Position numbers and translations under genes: made by a program
NCBI GenBank assembly: GCA_019429105.1
Contig: JAHYJE010000028.1
Coordinates: 1 to 46,108, forward strand
DNA from: Syntrophobacterales bacterium
Lineage (GTDB): Bacteria > Desulfobacterota > Syntrophia > Syntrophales > UBA5619
Direction: 5' to 3'
DNA: 46,108 nt
Shown: piece by piece, positions 26,035 through 34,064 of the stretch
Numbering within the stretch: position 1 is the stretch's first letter
Layout: each line of letters opens with the position of its first letter
The notes under the pieces: model-generated
What the model saw: the letters and a program-made list of their open reading frames with translations, nothing else
Databases searched by the model: none
What the model was told of the DNA's origin: nothing

Positions 26035-26063
26035 AATATATGGGGGCTCTTTTTGCTTGTCAA
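26035..26063 (-). promoter_or_regulatory. Strong sigma-70 promoter of the nifS-iscU operon
   Basis: On the minus strand TTGACA (26063-26058), a 17-nt spacer, then TATATT (26040-26035). This is 11/12 to consensus. The predicted start is near 26028, giving a leader of about 138 nt. The leader contains a direct repeat AGCATTGGAT/AGCATTGATT (about 26001-25982 on the minus strand), which might be a regulatory site. No IscR-type box was recognised. Confidence 0.7.
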
Positions 26064-26091
26064 GATATATTTTGCAGTAATTATTCAGTAC

Positions 26092-26781
26092 TCAGGACAG
26101 CCGTTTTTCTCCTTCTGCCAGTTTTTTCAGCCCGGCGCGGTTCAGAATTTGGACTTGACGCGCTTCCCTGATTGCAATCAGCCCTTCGTTGCTCATGCGG
26201 GCAAGAATCCGTGAAAGGGTTTCGGGAATCGTGCCCAGCAGGCTGGCAAGCTGGTTTTTGGAGATATCAAGCGTCAACTCGGGGGCGCCCTCTTTTTGGT
26301 CGCTCAAAAAGAGAAAATGCGCGGCCAGCCTCCCCGGCACCTCCTTAAGGGAAAGACTTTCGATCATGCCGGCAAAGAGGCGCAGGCGGCGGGCCAATAA
26401 GGCCATCATATTGAGAGCCAGCGCCGGATTTTTTTTGATCAGATTTACAAAGGCGGGGCGGGGAAAAAAGAAGGTATGGCTGTCTTCCATGGCCTCTGCA
26501 TACGCGGGGAAACGCTCGCCGGCAAACACAGGAACCTCCCCGAAGGGTTCGCCCTGGGAGCTTATGTGGAGAATCTGCTCTTTACCGTCGGGGGAGAGTT
26601 TAAATATTTTTACCCGGCCCGAAACGATTACGTAGAAACCCTCGGCCTCGTCACCCTCGGAAAAAATCACCTGGCCTCGTTTGATTGATTTCGCTGCCAT
26701 TATCCGTGCTAAATCCTGAAGTTGCTCAACGGGCAGGCCTTCAAACAGCGGGACAGAAGCAATCTGGTTTATGATTTCCAT
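26092..26781 (-). CDS. CRP/FNR-family regulator, HcpR/DNR-like
   Basis: 229 residues from MEIINQIASV at 26781. A cNMP-type sensor barrel (GQVIFSEGDEAEGFYVIVSGRVKIF, GEPFGEVPVF) precedes a dimer helix and a Crp-type helix-turn-helix (ISKNQLASLLGTIPETLSRILARM). The recognition helix keeps the E-x-x-S-R set used by FNR-like proteins to read TTGA half-sites. The protein contains no Cys, so it cannot hold an FNR-type cluster and may use heme or another ligand, as DNR and HcpR do. The gap to its divergent neighbour holds TTGACttaaGTCAA, the HcpR-type box. It probably governs the nitrosative-stress-type genes to its right. Confidence 0.85.
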   Translation of the reverse strand: MEIINQIASVPLFEGLPVEQLQDLARIMAAKSIKRGQVIFSEGDEAEGFYVIVSGRVKIFKLSPDGKEQILHISSQGEPFGEVPVFAGERFPAYAEAMEDSHTFFFPRPAFVNLIKKNPALALNMMALLARRLRLFAGMIESLSLKEVPGRLAAHFLFLSDQKEGAPELTLDISKNQLASLLGTIPETLSRILARMSNEGLIAIREARQVQILNRAGLKKLAEGEKRLS

Positions 26782-26822
26782 GTTTTTTCCAGTTCCATTC
26801 GAACGCAAATTAACACTCGCTT

Positions 26823-26863
26823 TTGACTTAAGTCAAGGCTTATGGATTTTTTTCATGTATAGT
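26823..26863 (+). promoter_or_regulatory. HcpR/FNR-like box and -10 of the HD-ferredoxin operon
   Basis: TTGACttaaGTCAA (26823-26836) is a perfect palindrome of the type TTGAC-N4-GTCAA. TATAGT (26858-26863) follows as -10, so the box centre falls at about -40.5 from the predicted start. This is the class II activator position. It lies between the divergent CRP/FNR gene and the HD gene, consistent with that regulator activating rightward transcription. Confidence 0.65.
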
Positions 26864-26903
26864 GCAATCAAGTTTTGGGAAAAATATTTATGGAGGCATA
26901 ACC

Positions 26904-27656
26904 ATGCAATGTCCGGGACAAGATACTCGTTACTGGAAACCGGGGGCTATCTTCGAGTTTCCCTGTACCCACTGCGGCCACCCGATTGAATTCTTCAAGG
27001 ATGAATCCACCCGTAAATGCAAAAACTGCGGGCAGACGATGGTAAATCCCAAAATGGACTTCGGCTGCGCCGCCTATTGCCCGCACGCCAGCCAGTGCCT
27101 CGGTCAACTGCCGCCGGAACTGCTGGCACAGCGCAAGGAACTGCTCAAGGACAGGGCTGCCCTGGAAATGAAACGCTACTTCAAACAGGACTTCAAACGA
27201 ATTGGGCATGCCACCAGGGTGGCGCGCTATGCGGAGCAGATCGGCAGGCAGGAGAAGGGCGATCTGATGGTGATCCTTTGCGCCGCCTATCTCCACGATA
27301 TCGGCATTCACGAGGCTGAACGGAAATACAGCAGTACCGCCGCCCACCATCAGGAGGAGGAAGGGCCGCCCATCGCCCGGGAAATCCTGGTTAGACTGGG
27401 GGCAGGGGAGGAGATCATCGCGGAGGTGTGCGACATTGTCGGCCATCACCATCATCCGCGCCCGGAAGAAACGACTAACTTCAAGGCAGTCTATGATGCC
27501 GATCTTATTGTGAATATGGAAGAAAATAAACAGGCGGAAAAAACCGGTGAAGAAAAACTTATTTCGATTATCGAGACGGCATTTTTGACGGCAAGTGGTC
27601 GCAAACTGGCCAAAGAGATGCTCTTGAAGAATATTGGCATGGCGTCGCAACACTAA
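26904..27656 (+). CDS. Cys-rich zinc-ribbon plus HD-domain protein
   Basis: 250 residues from MQCPGQDTRY at 26904, with GGAGG nine bases upstream. The N-terminal 70 residues hold two CxxC pairs, FPCTHCGHPI and RKCKNCGQTM, then three more Cys (GCAAYCPHASQC). This suggests a metal-binding or redox ribbon. Residues from about 100 form an HD phosphohydrolase domain: IGHATRVARYAEQIG, CAAYLHDIGIHE, AAHHQEEEGPPIAREI, VGHHHHPR and VYDADLIVN, with all HD metal ligands visible. It precedes the ferredoxin-type gene by 18 nt. Such pairs occur beside hcp and HcpR genes in anaerobes, although hcp itself is absent here. Substrate unknown. Confidence 0.8.
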   Translation: MQCPGQDTRYWKPGAIFEFPCTHCGHPIEFFKDESTRKCKNCGQTMVNPKMDFGCAAYCPHASQCLGQLPPELLAQRKELLKDRAALEMKRYFKQDFKRIGHATRVARYAEQIGRQEKGDLMVILCAAYLHDIGIHEAERKYSSTAAHHQEEEGPPIAREILVRLGAGEEIIAEVCDIVGHHHHPRPEETTNFKAVYDADLIVNMEENKQAEKTGEEKLISIIETAFLTASGRKLAKEMLLKNIGMASQH

Positions 27657-27674
27657 CATTGAGAGGAGACATAC

Positions 27675-28418
27675 ATGAAGATAACGAGGAAAATCATCCA
27701 GATTGATGAAGAAAAATGCAATGGCTGCGGTCAGTGCGTACCCTCCTGCGCGGAAGGGGCGATCGCCATAGTGGACGGCAAGGCCCGGCTTTCCGCGGAA
27801 AAATATTGCGATGGACTGGGCGCCTGCCTCGGGGAGTGTCCCCAGGGTGCGCTCACAATCGTCGAGCGGGAGGCGGAGGATTTTGATGAAACGGCGGTAG
27901 TGGAGCATCTGGAGGGGAAGCGACTCCCCGCCAGCGGCGAGCCGCTCACGATGGCCTGCGGCTGTCCCTCCTCCCAGATTCAGAGCTTCCCGCGGGCAAC
28001 GTCCTGTGCGGAGGCGAACAAACCCCGTTTGCAGGCAAGCTCCGCCTCGGCGCTTACTCACTGGCCGGTGCAGATATCCCTCGTTCCTCCCACCGCCCCC
28101 TTTTTGCAAGGGGCCGATCTGCTGGTGGCGGCGGACTGCACCCCCGTTGCCTATCCCAATTTCCACCGTGACTTTCTCCAGGGGAAAGCCGTCATGTTGG
28201 GATGCCCGAAATTCGACGACGCGGAGGCCTACGTCCGTAAATTCGCGGAAATATTTAAAACGGCAGGCATTAAAAGCGTTACCGTGCTGACCATGGAGGT
28301 TCCCTGCTGCCAGGGTCTGCCCGGAATCGTCAAGAAGGGCATGGCAGCGGCGGGAGCAGTCGTGCCCTTTCGTCAAGTCATTGTCAGCGCCCGCGGTGAA
28401 ATTATTGAGAAAAGATAG
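27675..28418 (+). CDS. 4Fe-4S ferredoxin-domain protein with Cys-rich C-terminus
   Basis: 247 residues with GAGAGGAG upstream. An N-terminal double-cluster ferredoxin region has CNGCGQCVPSC at about 16-26 and then YCDGLGACLGECP. A linker with ACGCPSSQ follows, then a C-terminal domain (ADLLVAADCTPVAYPNFHRD, MLGCPKFDD, EVPCCQGL). Those Cys suggest a further metal site or active Cys. Proteins of this architecture are found next to HcpR and hybrid-cluster protein genes and are thought to supply electrons. It is the second gene of the unit controlled by the TTGAC box. No strong terminator was found, though the next 150 nt hold no gene. Confidence 0.82.
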   Translation: MKITRKIIQIDEEKCNGCGQCVPSCAEGAIAIVDGKARLSAEKYCDGLGACLGECPQGALTIVEREAEDFDETAVVEHLEGKRLPASGEPLTMACGCPSSQIQSFPRATSCAEANKPRLQASSASALTHWPVQISLVPPTAPFLQGADLLVAADCTPVAYPNFHRDFLQGKAVMLGCPKFDDAEAYVRKFAEIFKTAGIKSVTVLTMEVPCCQGLPGIVKKGMAAAGAVVPFRQVIVSARGEIIEKR

Positions 28419-28571
28419 CAGCAACGGCGCCTTTTGCAATTGCCGCTCTTGTTATTCAATAGGTTTCCCCAATGCTTTCAATGGAAAATGCGTGCATAAC
28501 CGGTAATTTTATAGAGGCAGGCATTTTTTGAAAATCACCGTGGACGCGACAAAGTTCGTCCCTCCCGCGGT

Positions 28572-30314
28572 TCATGTTGCCGTAAGCAGCGGGGGAATGG
28601 CCGCGCCATGGGGATTATTCAGGATATCCCTGCTGTCGAATAGCCATTCACCATTTCCCCGCAGTTGCAGAACCTGTTCGTGAAACGCCAGAAGGCTGGA
28701 ACGATGGCCGACGCTTATGTAAGTGGCCCCGCTTTTTTGCAGTTCATGATAAAGATTGGCTTCATTGGCCTCGTCGAGGGCGCTTGTGGCTTCATCGAGG
28801 AGCGCATAGCGAGGTGCGGTCAGTAAAAGTCGGGCAAAGGCCAGGCGCTGCTGTTCTCCCAGAGACAGCAGTTGTCCCCAGTCCAGTTCCGCATCGAGCC
28901 CGCCGACCCGCTCCGGCAGATCCTTAAGGTTTACCCTTTCCAAAGCGCTTATCAAGGTTGCGTCGTCAACTGTTTTTTCCGTGTGGGGATAGAGAAGCTG
29001 TTCCCGCAGCGAACCGATAACCATATAGGGACGTTGAGGCAAAAACAGCATCTGGTCAAAAGGCGGGCGTTCGATCATCCCTTCGCCTGTTTCCCAGAGG
29101 CCGGCTACTGCCCGCAGTAGCGAACTTTTGCCGACACCGCTGACTCCCGTGATCAGTAAACCCTTTCCTGATCTGGCCCGCACGGAAAGATCGCGGATGA
29201 GGGTTTTTTTATCGTCGGGAGTTTTTAAGGTAACGCGCCGAAGTTCCAGATGGGATTCTTCCTTCGCCGCGATGCGGGGAGCATCCTCGACTCTTTTTGA
29301 CGAGCTGCTGTCATCAATGGCCGTGGAAAATGTTTCCAGACGGGTGATGCCGGCGACAAAACCGGTTAGCTGTTCGAACTGCGAGACGATGATGGAAAGG
29401 GCGCCAAGAACCTGGACAAAAGCGCTTTCCGCCTGGGTTACGACACCGAATTTTATTTGCCCGGCAAAGTACAAAGGCGCCATCACCACAACGGGCAGCA
29501 CCAAAATTAGGTACTCGTAACCCTTCGTGAAAAATTCCAGGTTTCGCTGCCAACCGATCAGAAAACGGAGGTTTTTGATTGCGATGAGCAGACGATCCTT
29601 GACTTGATTCTGCTCCCGTTCTTCCCCGCGGTAAAACGCGATTGATTCGGCGTTGTCGCGCACGTGCACGAGTCCATACCGCAGGTCCGCCTCTTTGCGA
29701 AGCTGCATGAAATTAAGATTTACCAGTTTCTTGCCGAAAAAAAAGGTGACCGTCGTGCCGAAGGCGGCATAGCCCAAAAGGATAAGGACAAGCTTGATGG
29801 AAATCCCCCAGAGAATGCCGATAAACGAGATCAACTGAACAATAGAAAAAAATATAATTGACAGGAATTCGAGACTTGTTGCGGTAAACGCTGAGATGTC
29901 CTGAGAGATGCGCTGGTCGGGATTGTCGATTTCCCGGTTGTCCTTGATGTGATAATAGGCCCTGTTCCGGAAGTACTTGTCCAGAAAATGGCGGGTGAGC
30001 CAAAGCCGCCAGTTGACGCTCAAGATTCTTCGGGTAAACGAGTAAAAGACGCTGACCGGGGTAGCGATAATAAAAATGCCAAGATACAAAAGCAGATTTT
30101 TATTGAACGCCGGAATATTTTTTTCCGAAAGGGCGGTCATGAAATCCCTGCCGACAAAATTCAACGTCACATTTAAAGCTGTAAAGGAAAAAAGCAGCAA
30201 AAGCAAAAGCACAAGTACGCCCGTTGCGCGCCACTTTTCGGCGGAAAGCCAGTACATTTTGGCAATCTCCCAAAAACGCTTCCACAGGCGCCGGTCAAAA
30301 ACATTCGTTTCCAA
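28572..30314 (-). CDS. ABC transporter, fused membrane-ATPase (SbmA/BacA-like, ABCD family; YddA type)
   Basis: About 580 residues. The best start is TTG at 30314, because AGGAG lies six bases upstream and the gene then begins 19 nt after the preceding stop. The ABC_membrane_2 domain (about 30-330; VTLNFVGRDFMTALSEKN, WRLWLTRHFLDKYFRNRAYY) matches the SbmA/BacA and peroxisomal ABCD type. The ATPase has Walker A GVSGVGKSSLLRA, signature LSLGEQQRLAFAR, Walker B YALLDEATSALD and switch GHRSS. It is a homodimeric half-transporter of YddA type. Substrates in relatives include peptides, cobalamin and very long-chain acids; none can be assigned here. Confidence 0.87.
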   Translation of the reverse strand: METNVFDRRLWKRFWEIAKMYWLSAEKWRATGVLVLLLLLLFSFTALNVTLNFVGRDFMTALSEKNIPAFNKNLLLYLGIFIIATPVSVFYSFTRRILSVNWRLWLTRHFLDKYFRNRAYYHIKDNREIDNPDQRISQDISAFTATSLEFLSIIFFSIVQLISFIGILWGISIKLVLILLGYAAFGTTVTFFFGKKLVNLNFMQLRKEADLRYGLVHVRDNAESIAFYRGEEREQNQVKDRLLIAIKNLRFLIGWQRNLEFFTKGYEYLILVLPVVVMAPLYFAGQIKFGVVTQAESAFVQVLGALSIIVSQFEQLTGFVAGITRLETFSTAIDDSSSSKRVEDAPRIAAKEESHLELRRVTLKTPDDKKTLIRDLSVRARSGKGLLITGVSGVGKSSLLRAVAGLWETGEGMIERPPFDQMLFLPQRPYMVIGSLREQLLYPHTEKTVDDATLISALERVNLKDLPERVGGLDAELDWGQLLSLGEQQRLAFARLLLTAPRYALLDEATSALDEANEANLYHELQKSGATYISVGHRSSLLAFHEQVLQLRGNGEWLFDSRDILNNPHGAAIPPLLTAT

Positions 30315-30333
30315 ATAAATCTCCTGTAACAGG

Positions 30334-30618
30334 TCAACGGCGATATTTTTTATATCCGGAAAATACCCAGACCCCTCCCCAGAAAATGAAGGCGGGGGCA
30401 ATCCCGGTGTACAGATATAACAATAAGTTCGTGTCCCAGGGCTCTATAATTGCCGCAAGACCCGCAAGCCATAAAATGGTAACCAGTATCGCCAGGCGCA
30501 TCCAGCCGGTAAGTACGGGGAGTTGGGCGGCCGCGCGAGTAGCTGTTTTGCCTGCCCTCTGCCGGGGAATATAAAACAGCGCCAAAACGATAACGATCAG
30601 CAGCAAGATTTCCTGCAT
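30334..30618 (-). CDS. Small three-helix inner-membrane protein
   Basis: 94 residues, about 70 percent hydrophobic, with three predicted membrane segments: LLLIVIVLALFYI near the start, MRLAILVTILWLAGLAAII in the middle, and LLLYLYTGIAPAFIFWGGVW. The C-terminus is basic (SGYKKYRR), expected to lie in the cytoplasm. It ends 19 nt before the TTG start of the ABC transporter and begins 14 nt after the phosphomutase stop, so it is part of that operon. No family was recognised. Confidence 0.7.
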   Translation of the reverse strand: MQEILLLIVIVLALFYIPRQRAGKTATRAAAQLPVLTGWMRLAILVTILWLAGLAAIIEPWDTNLLLYLYTGIAPAFIFWGGVWVFSGYKKYRR

Positions 30619-30632
30619 GTCCAGCCTCGGGG

Positions 30633-31994
30633 TTAAAAAGTTTTGTCTTGATTTAGCGCCTTTTCCAAGACAGACTCCATTCCTTTACGAATTGCTTCGA
30701 GCCTTGGCTGCGTCTGTGCCTCGAAGCGCAGAACAAGCACCGGCTGTGTGTTGGAGGCCCTGATGAGCCCCCAGCCGTCGCTGAAATTGACCCGTACCCC
30801 GTCGATGGCAACAATGTCATGGCCCTCTTTGTAATAATTGCGAATTGACTCCACAATTCCGAATTTCCGGTGGTCGGGGCAGTCTCGTCTGATTTCGGGG
30901 GTTGAAAAACTCTCCGGGACATCGGATAAAAGTGTGGATAGCTTCTGTTCTGTTTGCGAAAGAATCTCCAGAAGGCGCAATGATGCGTAAATGGCGTCGT
31001 CAAACCCGAAATAGCGATCCGCAAAAAAGATATGGCCGCTCATTTCGCCGGCAAGGAGGGCATTTTCCTCTTTCATCTTGCCCTTGATCAGCGAGTGGCC
31101 GGCTTTCCACATGATGGCGCGCCCGCCATGATTGGCAATGTCGTCGTAGAGCTTTTGCGAACATTTTACCTCGCCGATAATTGCGGCGCCGGGATTGTCT
31201 TTCAGGATAAAGCGGGCAAAAAGCAGCAACAGCTCATCCCCCCACAGCACTTTTCCCTGATCCGTGACCACGCCGATCCGGTCGGCATCACCGTCATAGG
31301 CAATGCCGAGGTCGGCTTTTTCCCCGAGGACGCGGCGAACCAGTTCCTGAAGATTTTCCGGAACGGTCGGATCGGGGAAGTGGTTGGGAAAGCGGCCGTT
31401 CGGATCGCAGTATAGATCGGTAACCTGGCAGCCATATCTCTTTAACAGGGGCAGGGCAAATATCCCGCCTACCCCGTTTCCGGCATCGAGAACGATTTTT
31501 TTCCCGGGCTTGATCGTTACATGTTCGAACAGGTAGTTCTCATAAGCTTCGGCAATGTCCTGACGATTATATTGACCAGCGCCGTTTACGTAGTCTCCCG
31601 CTTCCATGATCTTCCGTAATTCCTGAATCTGCTCGCCATAGATCGTATCGGGGCCGATGCATATTTTGAAACCATTGAAATCAGGAGGGTTATGGCTTCC
31701 TGTGACCATGACGCCGCCTTCCGTCCGGAGATGGCGGATGGCAAAATAGAGGATCGGGGTTGCACACAGGCCGATATCGATAACAGCGATTCCGGCAGAC
31801 ATGATCCCTTTCCCCACTTGCGACAGGTAGCTCTCTGAGCTAAGACGACAATCCCTTCCCAGAGCCATCTTTTTTACCCCGGCACGGGCTGCATACGAAC
31901 CGATAGCCTTACCCAACAGATAAACAAATTCCTCGTCAAGATCGACTCCTACAAGGCCCCGGACATCGTACTCGCGAAACACCGCTGGATTCAT
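30633..31994 (-). CDS. Phosphomannomutase/phosphoglucomutase (AlgC type)
   Basis: 453 residues from ATG 31994 (GAGGTG five bases upstream; a GTG two codons earlier is in frame). The four phosphohexomutase motifs are intact: phosphoserine loop VMVTGSHNPP with Ser100, metal loop YDGDADR (234-239), sugar-recognition loop LAGEMSGH, and phosphate-binding RASNTQPV. The N-terminus FREYDVRG is typical of the bifunctional PMM/PGM group. It interconverts the 1- and 6-phosphates of mannose and glucose for LPS or exopolysaccharide precursors. It ends just upstream of a small membrane protein and ABC transporter gene and lies 18 nt after the CoA-transferase fusion. No other sugar-nucleotide gene is nearby. 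Confidence 0.93.
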   Translation of the reverse strand: MNPAVFREYDVRGLVGVDLDEEFVYLLGKAIGSYAARAGVKKMALGRDCRLSSESYLSQVGKGIMSAGIAVIDIGLCATPILYFAIRHLRTEGGVMVTGSHNPPDFNGFKICIGPDTIYGEQIQELRKIMEAGDYVNGAGQYNRQDIAEAYENYLFEHVTIKPGKKIVLDAGNGVGGIFALPLLKRYGCQVTDLYCDPNGRFPNHFPDPTVPENLQELVRRVLGEKADLGIAYDGDADRIGVVTDQGKVLWGDELLLLFARFILKDNPGAAIIGEVKCSQKLYDDIANHGGRAIMWKAGHSLIKGKMKEENALLAGEMSGHIFFADRYFGFDDAIYASLRLLEILSQTEQKLSTLLSDVPESFSTPEIRRDCPDHRKFGIVESIRNYYKEGHDIVAIDGVRVNFSDGWGLIRASNTQPVLVLRFEAQTQPRLEAIRKGMESVLEKALNQDKTF

Positions 31995-32012
31995 TTTCAC
32001 CTCGTGATTTGT

Positions 32013-33938
32013 TTATATGAACCGCATCTTCAATTCGTACACACAATCATCTCTTCTCATGGTTATGTCGAATCCGCCCTTTTCAAATACATGAAGCATC
32101 GCCCTGTTCTCGGGAAGAACCTCGGCGGTAAAGCCCAGAAGTCCTTCTTTCCGGGCGATGTTTGTCAGACAGGCAAGCAGTTCCTGGGCAATGCCCCGAT
32201 TCTGAAAATCGTCGCGGACGGCAAATGCTGCCTCCGCGGTATGCGAACCCGGATGAATCGAGTATTGTCCAATCCCTACAATCACTTCCTTTTTTGAGGT
32301 TCCTGTGACGGCAAGGATCACGATTTCCTTGGAATAATCGATAACCACGAATTCCTGAAGGCGTTCATGCGGCATGTCGATTCGGGACGAGATGAAGCGG
32401 CGGTTCATGCTGTTTTCGGAAAGGGAATAGAAAAAATCCTTCAACAGGGGTTCGTCGCTGATCTTTACCGGCCGCAGGAAAAGCTGCAAGCCGGTTTTCG
32501 TCGTTCGGTACGTCTCTATGTGTTCCGGATATTCCCCTTTTTCTCCAGGGATGAAGGCCTGATCGGCGTAGATCAGCCCTCTTTTTTTCGCCTCCTCGAC
32601 AAGCCAGGGGCGGAATTTGGGGTGGGCGATTGCAATCAGCGACATCGCCCTCTCCCTGATGTTTTTCCCGTGCAGATAGGCAATGCCGTATTCAGTCACG
32701 ACATAGCGGACATCGCCGCGGTTCAGCGTTACCCCGGCGGCTTCCCGGAGCGACGGGACTATGCGGGAAACGCTATCCTCCCGGGCGGTTGCTTTCATCG
32801 TCAGAATGGTTCTGCCGCCTTTCGCAAGCAGGGCGCCCCGCATGAAATCCTGATGGCCGCCGATGCCGCTGTAAAAAGAACCGCCAATCGATTCGGCCGT
32901 GGACTGGCCGGTCAAATCGATTTCCAGGGCGCTGTTGATGGCAACCATATTGTCCTGTTGCGCGATGATGAGCGGGTTATTTGTGTAGTCGATTGTTCTA
33001 AAGAGAATGGAAGGGTTGTCATGAAGAAATTGATAGGTTGCCTTTTTGCCCATCGCAAAGGTCGCTACGGTTTTCCCGGGATTGATCGTTTTGCGGGAGT
33101 TATCGACAACCCCGGCTTGGATGAGCGAGGCAATCCCGTCACTGAGCAGTTCGGTATGCACTCCGAGATGCTGTTTATGGGTTAGTTTAGACAAAACGGC
33201 GTTCGGCAGGCCGCCATAACCGACCTGGATGGTGTCGCCGTCCTTGACAAGTCCTGCGACGTACTCACCGATTTTTTGCATGGTATCATCAACAGTTACA
33301 TCGGGAAGTTCAAGTAACGCTTCCTCTTTCTCAATAATAAACCGAACATCCCTGATATGGATGAATCCGTCTCCATGTACGCGCGGCATGGCGGAATTTA
33401 CCTGCGCAATGATCAGCGACGCATGGTCAATTGCCGCCTTTACCATATCGACGCTTACCCCCAGACTCATATATCCATGCTCATCAGGGGGGGATGTCTG
33501 GATCAGGGCTGCATCAATCTTGACAGCGCTGCTTCTGATAAGCTCAGGTACGTTGGACAAAGAGACGGGCGTGTAATCGGCCATCCCCTCATTTACCGGC
33601 CCGCGGATATTGTTGCCGATGAAAAAGGAGTTGAGGCGGAAATTGCTTTTGAATTTCAAATCGGTGTAAGGGGCAACGCCGAAGGAATAAACATGAATGA
33701 TCTCCGTATCAAAAAATGCCTTGGGGTGGGAATCAACATAATTGACCATTGCCTGGACGAGGAATTGCGGCTCTCCGCAGCCGGATACTACAAAGATGTG
33801 ATCTCCCCGGTGAATGTTGCCAAAAACAAGCGCTGCGTCGGCAAATTTTTCGGGATACAATTTTTTCCAGTCATCGAGGGAATTCATGGGCGCTTTAAAA
33901 CCTGTTATCGGATCCGGTTTGCCGGATAATGTTTTCAC
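32013..33938 (-). CDS. Acetyl-CoA hydrolase/CoA-transferase fused to a GNAT domain (intact active site)
   Basis: 641 residues, GTG start with GAGG eight bases upstream. Residues about 20-450 form the two CoA-transferase domains of the acetyl-CoA hydrolase/4-hydroxybutyrate CoA-transferase family: IQTSPPDEHGYMSLGVSVD, GDTIQVGYGGLPNAV and INSALEIDLTGQ with catalytic Glu339. GIGGHQDFMRGA and VVTEYGIAYLHGKNIRERA follow. From about 485 a GNAT acetyltransferase domain is attached, with its acetyl-CoA loop in DDFQNRGIAQELL. It likely moves CoA between acetate and another acid. The GNAT part could modify a protein or small molecule, or act as a regulatory acetyl-CoA sensor. A paralogue at 38028-39902 has lost the catalytic Glu. 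Confidence 0.9.
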   Translation of the reverse strand: MKTLSGKPDPITGFKAPMNSLDDWKKLYPEKFADAALVFGNIHRGDHIFVVSGCGEPQFLVQAMVNYVDSHPKAFFDTEIIHVYSFGVAPYTDLKFKSNFRLNSFFIGNNIRGPVNEGMADYTPVSLSNVPELIRSSAVKIDAALIQTSPPDEHGYMSLGVSVDMVKAAIDHASLIIAQVNSAMPRVHGDGFIHIRDVRFIIEKEEALLELPDVTVDDTMQKIGEYVAGLVKDGDTIQVGYGGLPNAVLSKLTHKQHLGVHTELLSDGIASLIQAGVVDNSRKTINPGKTVATFAMGKKATYQFLHDNPSILFRTIDYTNNPLIIAQQDNMVAINSALEIDLTGQSTAESIGGSFYSGIGGHQDFMRGALLAKGGRTILTMKATAREDSVSRIVPSLREAAGVTLNRGDVRYVVTEYGIAYLHGKNIRERAMSLIAIAHPKFRPWLVEEAKKRGLIYADQAFIPGEKGEYPEHIETYRTTKTGLQLFLRPVKISDEPLLKDFFYSLSENSMNRRFISSRIDMPHERLQEFVVIDYSKEIVILAVTGTSKKEVIVGIGQYSIHPGSHTAEAAFAVRDDFQNRGIAQELLACLTNIARKEGLLGFTAEVLPENRAMLHVFEKGGFDITMRRDDCVYELKMRFI

Positions 33939-34064
33939 AGTCGCTGCCTCATTGCTTACAGCGCGCAGGCATACTAAGCGGCGCGCCTCTATCTGTCAAG
34001 AAAAGATTGCAGCAAGCAGGCGGCGCTGTTGCTTGATCATTTTACTCATTGAGGCCACCGCTGA

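Noticed and set aside
28440-28571. Rho-independent terminator between the ferredoxin and ABC transporter genes
   Set aside because: The AAAATGC/GCATTTT pair is about 30 nt apart with an A+T-rich loop; too weak to call.
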